Notes under the pieces: model-generated
Database searches by the model: none
Told to the model about the DNA's origin: nothing
What the model saw: only the letters and a program-made list of their open reading frames with translations
Translations under genes and position numbers: made by a program
Shown: piece after piece, positions 11,361 through 22,321 of the stretch
Numbering within the stretch: position 1 is the first letter of the stretch
Layout of the letters: each line of letters opens with the position of its first letter
Source of the DNA: Lucinisca nassula
Lineage: Eukaryota; Mollusca; Bivalvia; Lucinida; Lucinidae
NCBI GenBank assembly: GCA_963580285.1
Contig: OY757023.1
Coordinates: 129,178,027-129,242,026 of the forward strand
DNA length: 64,000 nucleotides
Direction of reading: 5' to 3'

Positions 11361-11865
11361 TTTCATATTCCATAAAGGCATGTGAGGGACGTCTCTGTGA
11401 ATGAGCAACATCACCCCACCGCCAAAGAGTGTTCCTAACTGTACTCACAAGTTTCAGGGAAAAGCTCAGGTGTGGTAGTTGAACTGTTAATCTTTGTTTC
11501 CTGAATAGCCACAATATGTGGTTGATAAGTAAAAGAGAATCTAAAATGTCAAGAATTGTTTTACCTCTTATTCCATTTCTGTTTTTACGGCAAAGTTTCA
11601 ATATAAAAGTGAAGGCAAACCTTTAACAAAATTCGGCTTATTTACTTCAGTAGTTGAAGATTTATCTCTCTTATCCGTTGACAGAGGTTCAAATTTGTTT
11701 GACTTATTCAGTTCTATATATTCTTTGAAGGAGGAGTCGGAAAAATTGCACACCTCACATTTTGGACAGATCCATTGGCTGTTGGAGTTTACCAAAGTGC
11801 CATACTCGGCATCTGAAATGAAAAAAGCATTCAGTGTATCCAAATATCGAATAATCACATGTGTA

Positions 11866-12093
11866 TTAACCCTTTTTGTACCAAATGGAATCTTCCTCCT
11901 TATATATAGCAGGAGACCAATTCAAAATTTCGGGCTGTCAGGTAGTGTTTTCTTCAAAATTTATTTGGAAAATGGCTGAAAGTTTCGCAAACAGTGTAGG
12001 CCCTGATCAGACGCCGCGTTCTGCGGCGTCTGATCTGGGCCTGCACTGTTTGCCAACTACCCGTTTTGGGGTTTCCGGTACAAAATGGGTTAA
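11866..12093. mobile_element. MITE-D, full length
   Basis: The ends are TTAACCCTTTTTGTAC and GTACAAAATGGGTTAA. The internal hairpin is CCTGATCAGACGCCGC / GCGGCGTCTGATCTGGG. It lies directly beside the 5' end of the LINE remnant. Confidence 0.85.
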
Positions 12094-12615
12094 CACATAG
12101 TTACTGGCGCATGACGTCATGACGCCGTGCGTGACAACAGAGATGAAACAACGATGACTCGACAGCATGAAATAACTGAATGCTTGAGCGCTTCTCATCC
12201 GGCCAGTGGCCAAGCAAATGAAATTATTCACAAACTATTAGTCAGTGACATACAAATAAAGCCATAGAAATAGTAAGAGACACAGTGAGCTATCTGGCTA
12301 CCTGCGGAATACAAAGTGATAATGAGTCCCAAATCAAATAGCATAACTCTAGTGCTTCAGGACACTGGACTTTAAAGTGTCCCTGTTGGAAACTATTTTG
12401 AGTCAACCTATCTAATTTTCTTCCAGGACCAACACTGGAGCATCGTCATTTTTAGGTTGAGTGCAAAGGGTGGTGAGGCTCAAACAAGAAACATTAAAAC
12501 AGATCAAATTAAAAAGCTTAAAAACAGTTTTTACATAGTTTAGAGAGGACTTGCATGACACATTTAAAACCTTCAAGGATCACTGATGTGATATTTACTC
12601 AGTGTATGTTGGTCC

Positions 12616-12852
12616 TTAATGCGAATGGATACACCTGACAAATGTTCCGCCATTTTGCAAAGGGAGACAATTTTCGGGACTACCTGTTCGCTTTTCTATA
12701 AGCCCTGTCCCACTGAAAAAGGTGGTCTTCTCTTATAGGAAAGAATTTGCTCCTCAGGAGAAAATTCTTTCCTTTAAGAATTGACCCCTATTGACATGGG
12801 AGACAAAAGTACTTTTACAGGAGTTGCCTCCCCTGAAGGTGTATCTGTTCCC
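12616..12852. mobile_element. MITE-E copy 1
   Basis: It contains CCGCCATTTTGCAAAGGGAG, CTTTTCTATAAGCCCTGTCC and the palindrome GGAAAGAATTTGCTCC / GGAGAAAATTCTTTCC, ending TACAGGAGTTGCCTCCCC. The same order occurs at 18248-18487, where TTAA-ended inverted repeats are visible. This copy has degenerate ends. Confidence 0.7.
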
Positions 12853-13022
12853 CTTTAGTCTGACGCCATGGAGAGGCTTAAGGAGAACTGACGGAAGATT
12901 TTGGTTTATTTGCCCAGGGCGTGTTCTCTATATCCCGATGCTTTCCGGTTGGAGGACCTGCAAGCAGAGATGTCCACTTAGCACAGAGGGATAAAGTAAA
13001 CCCCTTTGATGTTGGTGACTAT

Positions 13023-13318
13023 GTTTGTTTGATTTGAGGTTTAACGTCCCCGTCAACACTGTAAAGGTCATTTTGGAGACGTTGCTTCCAATTTTGTGGG
13101 ACTTTTACCCGACATTGAGATAAAATGACATATCAAGCCCTGTCGCCCAATGAAACCAATAGGGTTTATTAGCATGGACGGTCCACCTCGCACCGCGGTT
13201 CCTGGACAGGCTTAGATAGAACCTCTAAGCGGTTTACCAGTACTAGTGTGCGGGCCGGATTCAGCTCTGCGTGGAAGCATCATGCAGCCCATATATTTCT
13301 TCAAGCCCCTATGGGCTG
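13023..13318 (-). repeat. SINE-C copy, minus orientation
   Basis: The left end GTTTGATTTGAGGTTTAACG is the reversed tail, and the right end TTCTTCAAGCCCCTATGGG is the reversed hairpin head. It is nearly full length. Confidence 0.85.
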
Positions 13319-13669
13319 TCGGCCAAGGTGTTGTATCACCTAGTAGGTACTGCAGGTTGTGTGGTAGTCACCTCTGTCAAACCGAGCTGATGCCGTTGCA
13401 TTGTCTCCAGCTGCTGGATGCTAAACAATAAAATTCCTATATTAAAACCACATTTGGGACTGTTCAAAAGTGGTCTTTAAGACCACTTTTGAAAAGTCCC
13501 AAAGGAGGTCCCTGACCAGAGAACATTGTACGCAGAATACACAAAGAACAATTAAGTGTACCCTTCAAAATAAGCTTGGAGAATTAGTCTTAATTTTAGG
13601 TGGTCTTAACAGCGGAATTTCACTGTATGTGGTTCCCATACTGACGTGGCATAATCAAGGATAGGTCTG

Positions 13670-14450
13670 ACCATGGTCTCTGCCATCATACTTTAATATG
13701 TTTAATCCAGATGGCTTTGTTCATTCTGAAGAAACGCCAGGCTGATTGATCTTTGTCCTTTTATAGTTGCATCAGAATAGGGTTCCCATGACATTGTCTT
13801 TGAAATAAAGGATGCCTGGGCATTTTCACGTCTTTAAGATTTACATAACGGTTTGTGGCTCAAAACTTCCATCCAGGTGATTTAAAATGGCTGTCATTAG
13901 TAAAAAGGCGAGCTCCAGAGCTTACTTTCTGTTGCAGGTCATTTATGTATAGGCAGAAAAACAAAGGTCTGAGCATGGCGCCTTGAGGGACACCAGATAC
14001 ACATTGGGCATTTTGACCAGATCCTGTTGGCCCCTGTCGGCCAGGACGCTCTGAGGCTGTTTTATACCAGGCCCTGAGGTTATAGAACGTTTTTCATGCT
14101 CAACTCTGCTGAGCATGAAACTTGTGCGCTCATAAAAATTAAAATACTAAGAAGTTGAGCGATTTTTCTTTCTCAGATATCAGAGAATGTTATTTGTCCT
14201 GCTCATAAATTTTAAAATGCCAACAATTGTTGGCATTTTAAAATTTGTGTGCAGGACAAATTTCATGCTCAAGTGAGTTGAGCATGAAAAAAGTTTTATA
14301 ACCTCGGGGCCTGGTCTTAGCTGAGTTTGATAGTGTTCAAGGCATTCATGGAGAATTTTGTTCAACGCCTTGCTGAAGTCAAGAACAACGGTGTCCATCT
14401 GTTGGTCTATACCCATTCTTGAAATTGATCAGAATAAACTGGCTTTTACA
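13670..14450 (-). pseudogene. LINE reverse transcriptase fragment (jockey/CR1-like), second copy
   Basis: Minus-strand frames give MDTVVLDFSKALNKILHE (motif-A region) near 14360-14410, then VSGVPQGAMLRPLFF and LYINDL near 13940-14005, in the order expected of non-LTR reverse transcriptases. The first and second parts are separated by the palindromic insertion at 14068-14312. Stops and frame changes show it is inactive. It differs in sequence from the 8540-11860 element. Confidence 0.8.
14068..14312. mobile_element. Foldback MITE, terminal CAGGCCCTGAGGTTATA
   Basis: The inverted ends are CAGGCCCTGAGGTTATAGAA and TTTATAACCTCGGGGCCTG. Internal palindromes include TTTCATGCTCAACTC / GAGCATGAAA and AAATGCCAACAATTGTTGGC. 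Because LINE coding sequence flanks both sides, this is an insertion. It is non-coding. Confidence 0.82.
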
Positions 14451-14611
14451 CCACTGCCTCTTTCGAAACTCGTTCTTTTGATCTCACAGACAAGATGCAA
14501 ACGACCTCGGTGAAAATAATGCCAAAATCCCAGAGGAGAATGGAGTAATGGACTATCCTTATTTTGCCTAGTAGTAGATATAAGAAATGTAATGTACCAT
14601 TCTGGACTTGC

Positions 14612-14945
14612 TTAGTGGAACCTAGTAGCTCAGTGGTCAGTACACTTGCCTATGATTTTAGAGGCTCTCTATTCTATTCCCATTATAAAATTGCAGTGTC
14701 CGAACATACTGCACTGACATCATTTGCAGGGATGAATGCGACAAAGTATACTGTCCTTCAGATCGAAACGATAACTGCCCCCCCCCCCCCCCCCCCCACA
14801 CACACACACTTCCTCCCTCTATGCAGGTAGAACCATCCCCGGTGCAGATCACAGATCACTACCGTAATTACATGATTACTGTGTAGTCTTTCATCCTTCA
14901 AACATGGCGTGTATGCAATGTACACCTGCGAGTAATGATCAAATG
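14612..14945 (+). repeat. SINE-E copy 1
   Basis: An A-box-like TAGCTCAGTGGTCAGTACAC begins a unit that shares GCACTGACATCATTTGCAGG, ACATGATTACTGTGTAG and CACCTGCGAGTAATG-type segments with the copy at 15877-16175. A pure run of 19 C (14779-14797) followed by CACACA lies inside. The B box is degenerate. Confidence 0.65.
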
Positions 14946-15062
14946 TGGAAGAACATGCAATAAGGGATGTCCACTTAGCCAAGAGGGAGGCGGTAAACCA
15001 CCATAACTTTTACATCGTGTTGTCAATGTTTGTGAGTTTGCCAAGTTGTTATATCACTCTGT

Positions 15063-15297
15063 ACAGGTCATTTTGGAGACGTTGCTTTCAATTTTGTGGG
15101 ACTTCTACCCGACATTGAGATGAAATGACATCTCAAGCCTTGTCGCCAAACGAATTGACATCTCAAGCCTTGTCGCCAAATGAAATGACATCTCAAGCCT
15201 TGTTGCCTAATGAAACCAATAGGGTTTATAAGCCTGGACTGTCCGACTCGCAGCACTTTGCTGGGGCAGGCTTAAGATGCCTCTAAGCGGTTTACCA
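15063..15297 (-). repeat. SINE-C copy cut by the assembly gap, with internal triplication
   Basis: The reversed tail region leads into three consecutive about 30-bp units containing TGACATCTCAAGCCTTG (15124-15210). This local triplication is absent from the other copies. The head is lost in the gap at 15298-15497. Confidence 0.8.
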
Positions 15298-15497
15298 NNN
15301 NNNNNNNNNNNNNNNNNNNNNNNNNNNNNNNNNNNNNNNNNNNNNNNNNNNNNNNNNNNNNNNNNNNNNNNNNNNNNNNNNNNNNNNNNNNNNNNNNNNN
15401 NNNNNNNNNNNNNNNNNNNNNNNNNNNNNNNNNNNNNNNNNNNNNNNNNNNNNNNNNNNNNNNNNNNNNNNNNNNNNNNNNNNNNNNNNNNNNNNNN
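15298..15497. other. Assembly gap of 200 N
   Basis: A run of 200 undetermined bases, probably a scaffold gap of conventional length. Any frames across it are meaningless. Confidence 0.99.
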
Positions 15498-15751
15498 AAT
15501 GCACTATGTCCCAAGGGATGTGTTTTCGTGATGGTATCCTCGTGTAAGCCCCGATTGCTCTATATAAAGTTGGGTTTACATGGCTTTTTCTTACACAAAA
15601 TTTTTTATGTGATGCCAAGTGAGTAGACTAGGTGATTTAAGTCTTCCGGCAAAACACCTTTTCGCATACCGTATTTACCCTAAATATTCCGACACTCAAC
15701 TCCTTACCATATTCTAAAGTTTGAACAAGAACAATTTAATATATACTAGTT

Positions 15752-15832
15752 GGATGCGTGGCAAAAAGTGTAGACCCAGATGAGACGCCGCGTTGTGCGG
15801 CGTCTCATCTGGGTCTACACTGTTTGCTCAGG
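15752..15832. repeat. MITE-D hairpin fragment
   Basis: A near-perfect palindrome AGACCCAGATGAGACGCCGC / GCGGCGTCTCATCTGGGTCT around a TTGT loop. It matches the internal hairpin of MITE-D. Confidence 0.65.
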
Positions 15833-15876
15833 TCTGTCTGTCCGAATCCATACGGTAACGCGATCCATTCTGCAGC

Positions 15877-16175
15877 GCGTGGCAGCTCAATGGTACATGT
15901 AAGTGAACTTGCCTCTGATGCCAGATGTTCCGGCTTCGATTCCCGGCAGCGGCGATAAAATTTCGATGCCCAAATGTGCTCCACTGGCCTCGTTTTCAGG
16001 AATGAATGCCATAAAGCGTAATGTCTTTTGGATCGGACCTTTAGCTGGACGCCCCAACCCATCCGCTGACGGCATATGTGCCAGTCGGATGTGCATGTTA
16101 GAAATCCCAGACGTAATCACATGATTACTTTGTAGGCTTTCATCTTGCTGTGCCATGTACATCTGCGAGTAATGG
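15877..16175 (+). repeat. SINE-E copy 2
   Basis: A tRNA-like head (GTGGCAGCTCAATGGTACA, B box GGCTTCGATTCCC) is followed by a body with AATGAATGCCATAAAGCG and CACATGATTACTTTGTAGG. It is the better-preserved partner of 14612-14945. No convincing target-site duplication was found. Confidence 0.7.
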
Positions 16176-16204
16176 TAGAATATGACCCATCGACCCTTTT
16201 TGGG

Positions 16205-16470
16205 TGTTCATTTTAGTTACGTTTGTCCTTCCAGTTGTTGATGATTCTGATTCTTTCCCCCATTATGTATATTGCTCCTTTTTAGAAAGGTTTGGATATT
16301 CTGAGTCACCACCTGTTTTGGAAAGAGTTGCTGACTCGGTTAACCTGTTGTCCGTTTTTTTACTGTCGTCACTCCATGTTTCGACTTCTTTCCCTGGTGA
16401 TATTGTGGGAAGAATTAGGGGCCTGATTGTATCAGTTCCTGGTCGTTTCTATTTTAATTTTCAGTAGATA
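16205..16470 (+). repeat. Penelope-type 3' tail fragment
   Basis: It ends with CTGATTGTATCAGTTCCTGG then TCGTTTCTATTTT, matching the 3' end of the Penelope-like copies (ATTGTATCGATTCCTGATC...CTTCTATTTT). It belongs to a subfamily also seen at 46690-46762. Confidence 0.55.
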
Positions 16471-16487
16471 AAAATATAGGAAAGCAT

Positions 16488-17885
16488 TTTTATGCCCCGA
16501 ATTGGATGATGCCGGGGGCATGGAGTTTTTCGGTTTTCCGTACGTGCGTCCGTGGGTACGTGCGTACGGTTTCCGAATGTACGTCCTTCTGTACGAAAGT
16601 GTGTACGAACGTACGTAATCCTGTTAGACTCAGGTTAAGGTTTTTGTACAAGATAGAACTTGAGCTCATATTTTCCAAACCATACAATAGATTTGGTTTA
16701 TATTTAGTATGATGATAGATATAGGTCCAAAGTTTTATTTAAGCAATACCCCCACCCATACCCATGACCTCAAGGTCAAGGTCACGAACTTAGAAATTTC
16801 TAACGTTTAAGACAGGTTAAGGTATTTGTACCACGTAGAACTTGATATCATATTTTCAAAACCGTACAATGGATTTGGTTTATATTTAGTATGATGATAG
16901 ATAAAGGTCCAAAGTTTTATTCAGCAATACCCCCAACCCATACCCATGACCTCAAGGTCAAGGTCGTGGATTTTGAAATTTTTAATGTTTAAGACCCAGG
17001 TTAAGGTATTTGTAGCAGGTAGAACTTGAGCTCATATTTTCCAAACCGTGCAATGAATTTGGTTCATATTCGGTATGATGATACATATAGGTCCAATGGT
17101 TTATTCAGCAATACCCCACCCATACTCATGACCTCAAGGTCAAGGTCACAGACTTAGAAAATTTTTAATCTTTAAGACTTTGATTAAGGTATTTGTACCA
17201 CGTTGAACTTGAACTTTAATGATTGTTTTGGTTCAGAACTTTTATGATTAATTTGGTTCATATTTGGTTTGATGATAGATGCACATCCAAAGTTTTATTC
17301 AGTAATACACCCACCCATGCCTATGACTTCAAGGTCAAGGTCGCAGACATAGAAATTTTCAAATTTAAGTATGTTAATAGCTTATATTTTCCAAACTTTA
17401 TAATGGATTTGCTTCATATTTGGTATGACAATAGTTGCAGGTCCATAGTTTCATTGAACCATACCCCCCACCCCTTACCTAAAGGTCAAGGTCACAGACA
17501 TAGATTTTTTGTTATATTATATTTCTGAGGGTCCATATTTCCTGAACCATGTGATGGATTTGCTACATATTTGGAATGATGATGGATGCAGGTCAAAAGT
17601 TTCATTCAGCCATAACCCCGCCCCTGCCCATGACCTTAAGGTCAAGGTTGCAGACTTAGAAATGTTTAATGTTAACGTTTGTAAAGGCCTATATTTTCCA
17701 AACCATTTGATGGATTGAGTTCCTATTTGGTATGTTGATAGTTATGTTTTCAAGTTTTAATCAGCAATACACCAATCTATGCCAATGACCTAAGGACAGG
17801 TATTATTGTAATATGTCATTTTATTGCGGGGGAGGGGGAGGTAGGCCCCTGGGCGGGGGCATTTGTGTTGTATTGACACATTTCT
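16488..17885. mobile_element. Element with TGCCCCCG ends carrying a 180-bp satellite
   Basis: The left end holds ATGCCCCGAATTGG / ATGCCGGGGGCAT and a CGTACG-rich segment. The right end is CCCCTGGGCGGGGGCA. Between them, 16625-17800 holds about six tandem units of roughly 180 bp. Each unit has TTTTCCAAACCGTACAATGG, TATGATGATAG, CAGCAATACCCCCACCCATA and CTCAAGGTCAAGGTCA. Divergence increases rightward. It is non-coding. Confidence 0.75.
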
Positions 17886-17984
17886 AGTTTTGTTTTGTTT
17901 TGGTTTTAGGGCCCTTTCAGTATTATTTCACTTATTTCGAACCGATCGTTAATCAGAGGTATCGAAAACCGGACTACCCGGAGA

Positions 17985-18116
17985 AAGACCACATGGCCTT
18001 CCGTTGCAGAACTTGGCGTCTCACATGTGGCCCGAGCGAGGCGCGAACCACAGCGGTGAGAGACCTAATGTTTAAGATTCAGCGCTCTTACCCATTAGGC
18101 CACGGAGGCCCGTTAC
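17985..18116 (-). repeat. SINE-F head, tRNA-like
   Basis: On the minus strand GGGCCTCCGTGGCCTAATGG (A box) is followed by a GTGGTTCGCGCCTCGC B-box-like segment 55 nt later. It matches the truncated copy at 240-293. The anticodon region is degenerate, so a functional tRNA is unlikely. Confidence 0.6.
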
Positions 18117-18247
18117 TTATACCGATTTATAAATTTGAATTTTCAGTCACTAAGGTTAGTGGAATTTAAATTGCTTATCTCAACATTATGAAATATCCAT
18201 TTTACATCAGTTAACATTAGCTTATGTGCTACTGTTTTAAAAGACAT

Positions 18248-18487
18248 TAAGGGGAATGGGAACTCCTGGCAGATTTTTCCGCCATTTTTCAAAGGGAGAC
18301 AACTTTCGGGACTTCCTGTTCGCTTTTCTATAAGCCCTGTCCCACTGAAAAAGGGGTCAACTCTTAAAGGAAAGAATTTGCTCCACAGGAGCAAATTTTT
18401 TCCTTTAAGAGTTTACTCCTATTGACATGGGAGACAAAAATACTTTTGCAGGAGTTGCCTCCCCTCAAGGTGTTCCCATTCCACTTA
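18248..18487. mobile_element. MITE-E copy 2, TTAA-ended
   Basis: The ends TTAAGGGGAATGGGAAC and GTTCCCATTCCACTTAA are inverted repeats that include TTAA, suggesting TTAA target duplication. The centre is the palindrome AAGAATTTGCTCC / GGAGCAAATTTTTT. It shares the interior of 12616-12852. Confidence 0.82.
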
Positions 18488-18802
18488 AGGCAATGTGAGT
18501 CTGTCCATCCATTCAGAAGAAACGTATTCGAATGTTTAATTTGACGTGACGTGCATTGTATTGACTTTTTATGGGGTCGACTGTTTATCAATCGACAGTT
18601 TATCAATCGACACAAAGAAGCTTCACGCCTTTTATCGTTCACATGGCTGTCGATGACCATATAGAAAATCCAGGCACCGGTTATTTATAGCAGCGCTAGT
18701 CTTCTCCCTGTGACGTCAGGGCGCTGTGCAAAAAGTAAAATCTTCAGAGGATCAGACGAGGCAACTCATTCAAAAATATTTTTTGATTTTCGTATCACCT
18801 GT

Positions 18803-19045
18803 CGGGTCGGAAAAATTGATCATAAAATGTTTTCTTCAGTTATTCTCTCCATTCCGATTATTCAAGAAGGACAGTTGTCTGTTGTTTTTTTTTCAAGAAA
18901 GAATGTGCACTATACTGGCAAACAGATTATGTATAAGCCCGCCAAGGAAAATTGTGATGAGGTAAACTGACCGGCTAGATATTACTTAAACAGTGTTGAC
19001 TTGGTCGTTAAACTCCAAACAAACAAACAGACAGACAAACAAACA
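18803..19045 (+). repeat. SINE-B copy, 5' truncated
   Basis: It matches the full SINE-B at 43271-43586 from its AATTGATCATAAAATG segment through AGAATGTGCACTATACTGG and GTTGACTTGGTCGTTAAAC to an AAACAAAC tail. The tRNA head is missing, as is usual for 5'-truncated retroposons. Confidence 0.8.
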
Positions 19046-19046
19046 C

Positions 19047-19600
19047 ATCACGTGAACAGTTTCGTGAAACGAACACCCCCTAAACCCAACTTTATATAGA
19101 GAAAATTGGGGTTTGGGGGAATACATTATTTTTCTTATTTCTGCTCCAAGACATAGGTTGTGGCTACTCGTTAGAACCACCATACACAGATTTTAATATC
19201 ACGAAAACACGCCTATATAATTTTGACCCCCTTGAACCCCACTTTTATATAGTAAAACTGAGGTTTCCGGGGGTATACCTTATTTTTCTTATTTCTGCTC
19301 TAAAATATAGAGTGTGGGTACTCGTTAGAACCGCCTCGATGGGGCTGTTCTAACGAGTGCCCACAATCTATCTTTTGAGCAGAAATAAGACAGAAGAACC
19401 GCCTTGGAACGGTCAGCGGAAACTAATTCTACTGAAACCCCACTTTACATAGAGAAAACTGGGGTTACGGGGGTATAAATGATTTTCCTTATTTCTGCTC
19501 CAAGACATAGGTTGTGGGTACTCGTTAGAACCGCCTCAATGAGGCGGTTCTAACAAGCAACCACAACCTAGGTTTGCTGTATAAATAAGAAAAATATCAT
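19047..19600. repeat. Cluster of MITE-B and MITE-A pieces
   Basis: MITE-B left half begins CATCACGTGAACAGTTTCG at 19047. MITE-A follows at 19199-19392 (ACGAAAACACGCCTATATAA). A 35-bp Penelope-tail piece (GAAGAACCGCCTTGGAACGG) sits at 19388-19422, and a second MITE-B piece with GCCTCAATGAGGCGGTTC runs to about 19600. Repeated insertion or template switching has shuffled these. Confidence 0.7.
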
Positions 19601-20130
19601 GGATTTTCATCAGAAAAGAAGCCAGTTTGGAGATGTGGAAACAAATGCACTATGTTTTACGGGTGTTATCGTAATGATAATTGTCAAATACTTGGCATGC
19701 AGACCAGAGATATGGACGTGGGTGTGGCTGTGTGTGAGTTTGTGGTTGTGTGTGTGTGTGTGGGGGGGGGGGGGGGGCGGGGACGTGGAATAGCGGCTGG
19801 GTTGGGGATAGGTAAATCAGTAGCTCGGCGATAAGATTGGTCGGTTGATAGGTAGGTGAGGTGTGTATGTAATTTAATATGTAGGTAAGGGATGCTTGTA
19901 GCTAACACAAAAATGACAGAAAAACGACAAAAAACTTCTAAAGACAATAAAACGTGCGCGATAAAACTAAAAGTAAGCAGCCCACATTCTTTCACCTTAT
20001 ATGAACCAGTCCGCCATTAATGCATATACGAGGACATTTGGCAACAATGTAGACCCAGATCAAATACATTCATCTGAAAATTGCTACATGTAAAGGACGT
20101 AATTTTAGCGCACGAGTGTATTCTCGTCAT
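19601..20130. other. No gene recognised; GT/G microsatellite
   Basis: A GT-rich stretch with a G run lies at 19737-19778. Otherwise no exon, SINE or RNA signature was seen. Confidence 0.5.
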
Positions 20131-20133
20131 CGC

Positions 20134-20570
20134 GAAAACACGTCTATATTATTTTTATACCCCCGCAAACAAAGTTTGAAGGGGGTATATAGGAGTCAGC
20201 TTGTCGTCTGTCGTCGGTCCGTTACAAAAAAACTTTAACATTGCTCATAACTTCCTTATTCTTTGACCGATTTCTTTAATATTCACACACCACACACCTT
20301 GCCACTAGTACTTAAGATTGATATACACAAACCTGACCTTGACCTTTACGTTGACCTTCCTCAAGGTCAAATACTTGTAAAAATTTGTCTGACAACGCAT
20401 GCGGGGGTATAATTGGCGTCCGTTAGGCGGCAGCTCTAGTTTATATAGTAAAACTGGGGTTTACATTATTTTTCATATTTCTGTAGAAAAACATAGATTG
20501 GCGGTTCTAACGAGTTCCCATAATCAATGTTTTGGGCAGAAATTTGAAAAATATCTCCATTTTTTATTAT
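20134..20570. repeat. MITE-A split by a CCCCCGCAAAC element
   Basis: MITE-A end CGCGAAAACACGTCTATATT (about 20138) and its interior from TTATATAGTAAAACTGGGG (20439) are separated by 20157-20433. The insert begins ACCCCCGCAAACAAAGTTTG and carries GACCTTGACCTTTACG. The insert interior is probably the start of another satellite-type element. Confidence 0.6.
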
Positions 20571-20756
20571 TTTGTGGTTAAATTTTCGATATAATTTAAT
20601 ATGCGTATTTTGATAATGTTGATGGCTGTATCTTATAGTCCATATTGGGAAATAAATAGAAACGGGATATTACGGGATATTTTTAGTTGCTCATTACGAT
20701 AACACACCCTTGCGCAAAAACTGTAGAACTAATATTCTTTTCAGAACAAAACGTTC

Positions 20757-21690
20757 GATATTTTTATGCCTCCGCCATTCAAAAAAATGGCGGGGTATTA
20801 TGTTAGACCCTCCGAAGTTTTGAGTGTCCGTCCGTCCGTACACACAAATGGATAGATAGGTGGCTATGAACTTGGACAGAATCAATGTAAGTCAATGAGA
20901 GAAAGTGCGATTTATTCCGTTAGACACATAAAAGGTCTGTTATGTGGTTAAAATTAGCCACCTAAGTATCAATCTTGCTCAAAATAGCCACATAAGTATC
21001 CATTTGTGAGAACGTCCGTACTTCCGTCCGGCCATCACTGAGCGCCCCATAGTTCCGTGTCCGTTCCATAACTCTGATACCGTTTGAGATATTTTCACGA
21101 AACTTCACAGGTATGTAAAGGCATACCAAACGACGTGCAGAACATATAAACCGTAACTCTGATTTTCCTACTTTTGGAGTTGTTGCCCTTTGAACATTGA
21201 ACGTAGGCATTTCTATCATAGTTTCGTGTCCGCTCCATAACTTCGATACCATTTGAGATATTTCCATGAAACGACGTGAAGACCATATGAACCGTTACTC
21301 TGCTTTTCCTACTTTTGGAGTTATTGCCCTTTGAACTTTTAATGAAGCCATTGCTATCAGTTTCGTGTCCGCTCCATAACTCTGATACCATTAGAGATAT
21401 TTTCATGAAACTTCACAGGTATGTTGAGCAGCCTGAGACGACATGCATGACATATGAACCATAACTCTGATTTTCCTACTTTTGGGGTTATCGCCCCTTG
21501 AACTTTGAACATAGCCATTTCTATTATGTAGTCTGTTTGAAGCGCTATATCTCCTGAACTTAATGGTTGGTTCTGACCAAACTTGCATGGTTACATCACT
21601 AGGATGGGGGAAAACAGCCATTAGGTTTTGTTTCACTGTGATATGGCACTTGCTTAATGTTTTTATAGTGGCGGGGCAGTGCTTGCAGTT
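20757..21690. mobile_element. Element with GGCGGGG ends carrying a 165-bp tandem array
   Basis: The left end forms a hairpin, CCTCCGCCATTC / AAATGGCGGGG, and the right end contains GTGGCGGGGCAGTGC. From about 21045 to 21600 three units of roughly 150-170 bp repeat TTTCGTGTCCGCTCCATAAC, GAGATATTTTCATGAAAC and TTTTCCTACTTTTGGAGTT. It is built like the 16488-17885 element but with another satellite. It is non-coding. Confidence 0.72.
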
Positions 21691-21714
21691 TTATTTCTTA
21701 TTTGTGGTTAAAAT

Positions 21715-21885
21715 ATTTATTGTGAGTGCTCGTTAGAACCGCCTCAATGAGGCCTAACGTGTAACAAACAATCTAATTATGCTTTTGAGCACAAAAAAGG
21801 AAAATAATGAATACGTCCATAAACCGCACTTTTCTCTATATAAAGTGGGGATTTGTGGGATCTTCATTTGACGGAATTATTACAT
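21715..21885. repeat. MITE-B fragment
   Basis: The half palindrome GAACCGCCTCAATGAGG and the CTCTATATAAAGTGGGG / TCATTTGACGG end identify the family. The left end is missing. Confidence 0.55.
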
Positions 21886-21964
21886 ATAACCTGGTGGGAG
21901 GAAAAATATGAACTAATTCTAATCGCATCATCCAGGCGATTCTAATGACACAGATTTCATGTTT

Positions 21965-22112
21965 TCTCGCGGAAGAATGTGCACTGCACTGGTTAACCGC
22001 TTTCGTATAAGCCTGCCCAGGAAAAGTGTGGATTGGTAAACTGGTCGGCTCAAAAATGACCTAAATATTGTTGACTGGGCCGTTAAAGTCCAATACAAAC
22101 AAACAAACAGAT
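21965..22112 (+). repeat. SINE-B fragment (3' half)
   Basis: It begins at GGAAGAATGTGCACTGCACTGG and ends GTTGACTGGGCCGTTAAAG with a CAAACAAACAAAC tail. Confidence 0.75.
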
Positions 22113-22176
22113 ATCATGCTTTTAGTTCACAGAAGATCAATAAGCTTTTCCTGCACTATCCCCCATTATGCCTATT

Positions 22177-22320
22177 CATCACGTGAATTGAACACCCAAA
22201 ACCCCACTTTATAAAGACAAAAACTGGGTTTAAGGGGGTATATATTATTTTTCTTATTTCTGCTCTAAGACATAGGTTGTTGGTGCTCGTTAGATTTGCC
22301 TTAATGAGGCGGTTCTAACA
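22177..22320. repeat. MITE-B fragment (left half)
   Basis: It begins CATCACGTGAATTGAACACC and runs to a damaged central palindrome (TTAATGAGGCGGTTCTAAC), where MITE-A begins at 22322. Confidence 0.6.
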
Positions 22321-22321
22321 A

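Larger units (their letters stand above)
8540..11860 (-). pseudogene. Decayed jockey/CR1-like non-LTR retrotransposon (endonuclease + reverse transcriptase)
   Basis: Read on the minus strand, coding remnants appear in LINE order. A Cys-rich segment WICPKCEVCNFSDSSF lies near 11720-11760. An apurinic-type endonuclease gives QPHIVAIQETKIN near 11500, then SIWVEVF and SWYPPPNG near 10920-10990. Reverse transcriptase remnants are FILDFEKAFDIPLHELL near 9590, SGVPQG near 9440 and the C-terminal SCIWDP / VQNRAAIFVTCNY near 8740-8830. The motifs sit in different frames with stops, so the copy is dead. Its product would nick target DNA and copy the element RNA. It is interrupted by a SINE (9121-9285) and a palindromic MITE (about 10995-11360). 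The clade assignment is from motif style only. Confidence 0.85.
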
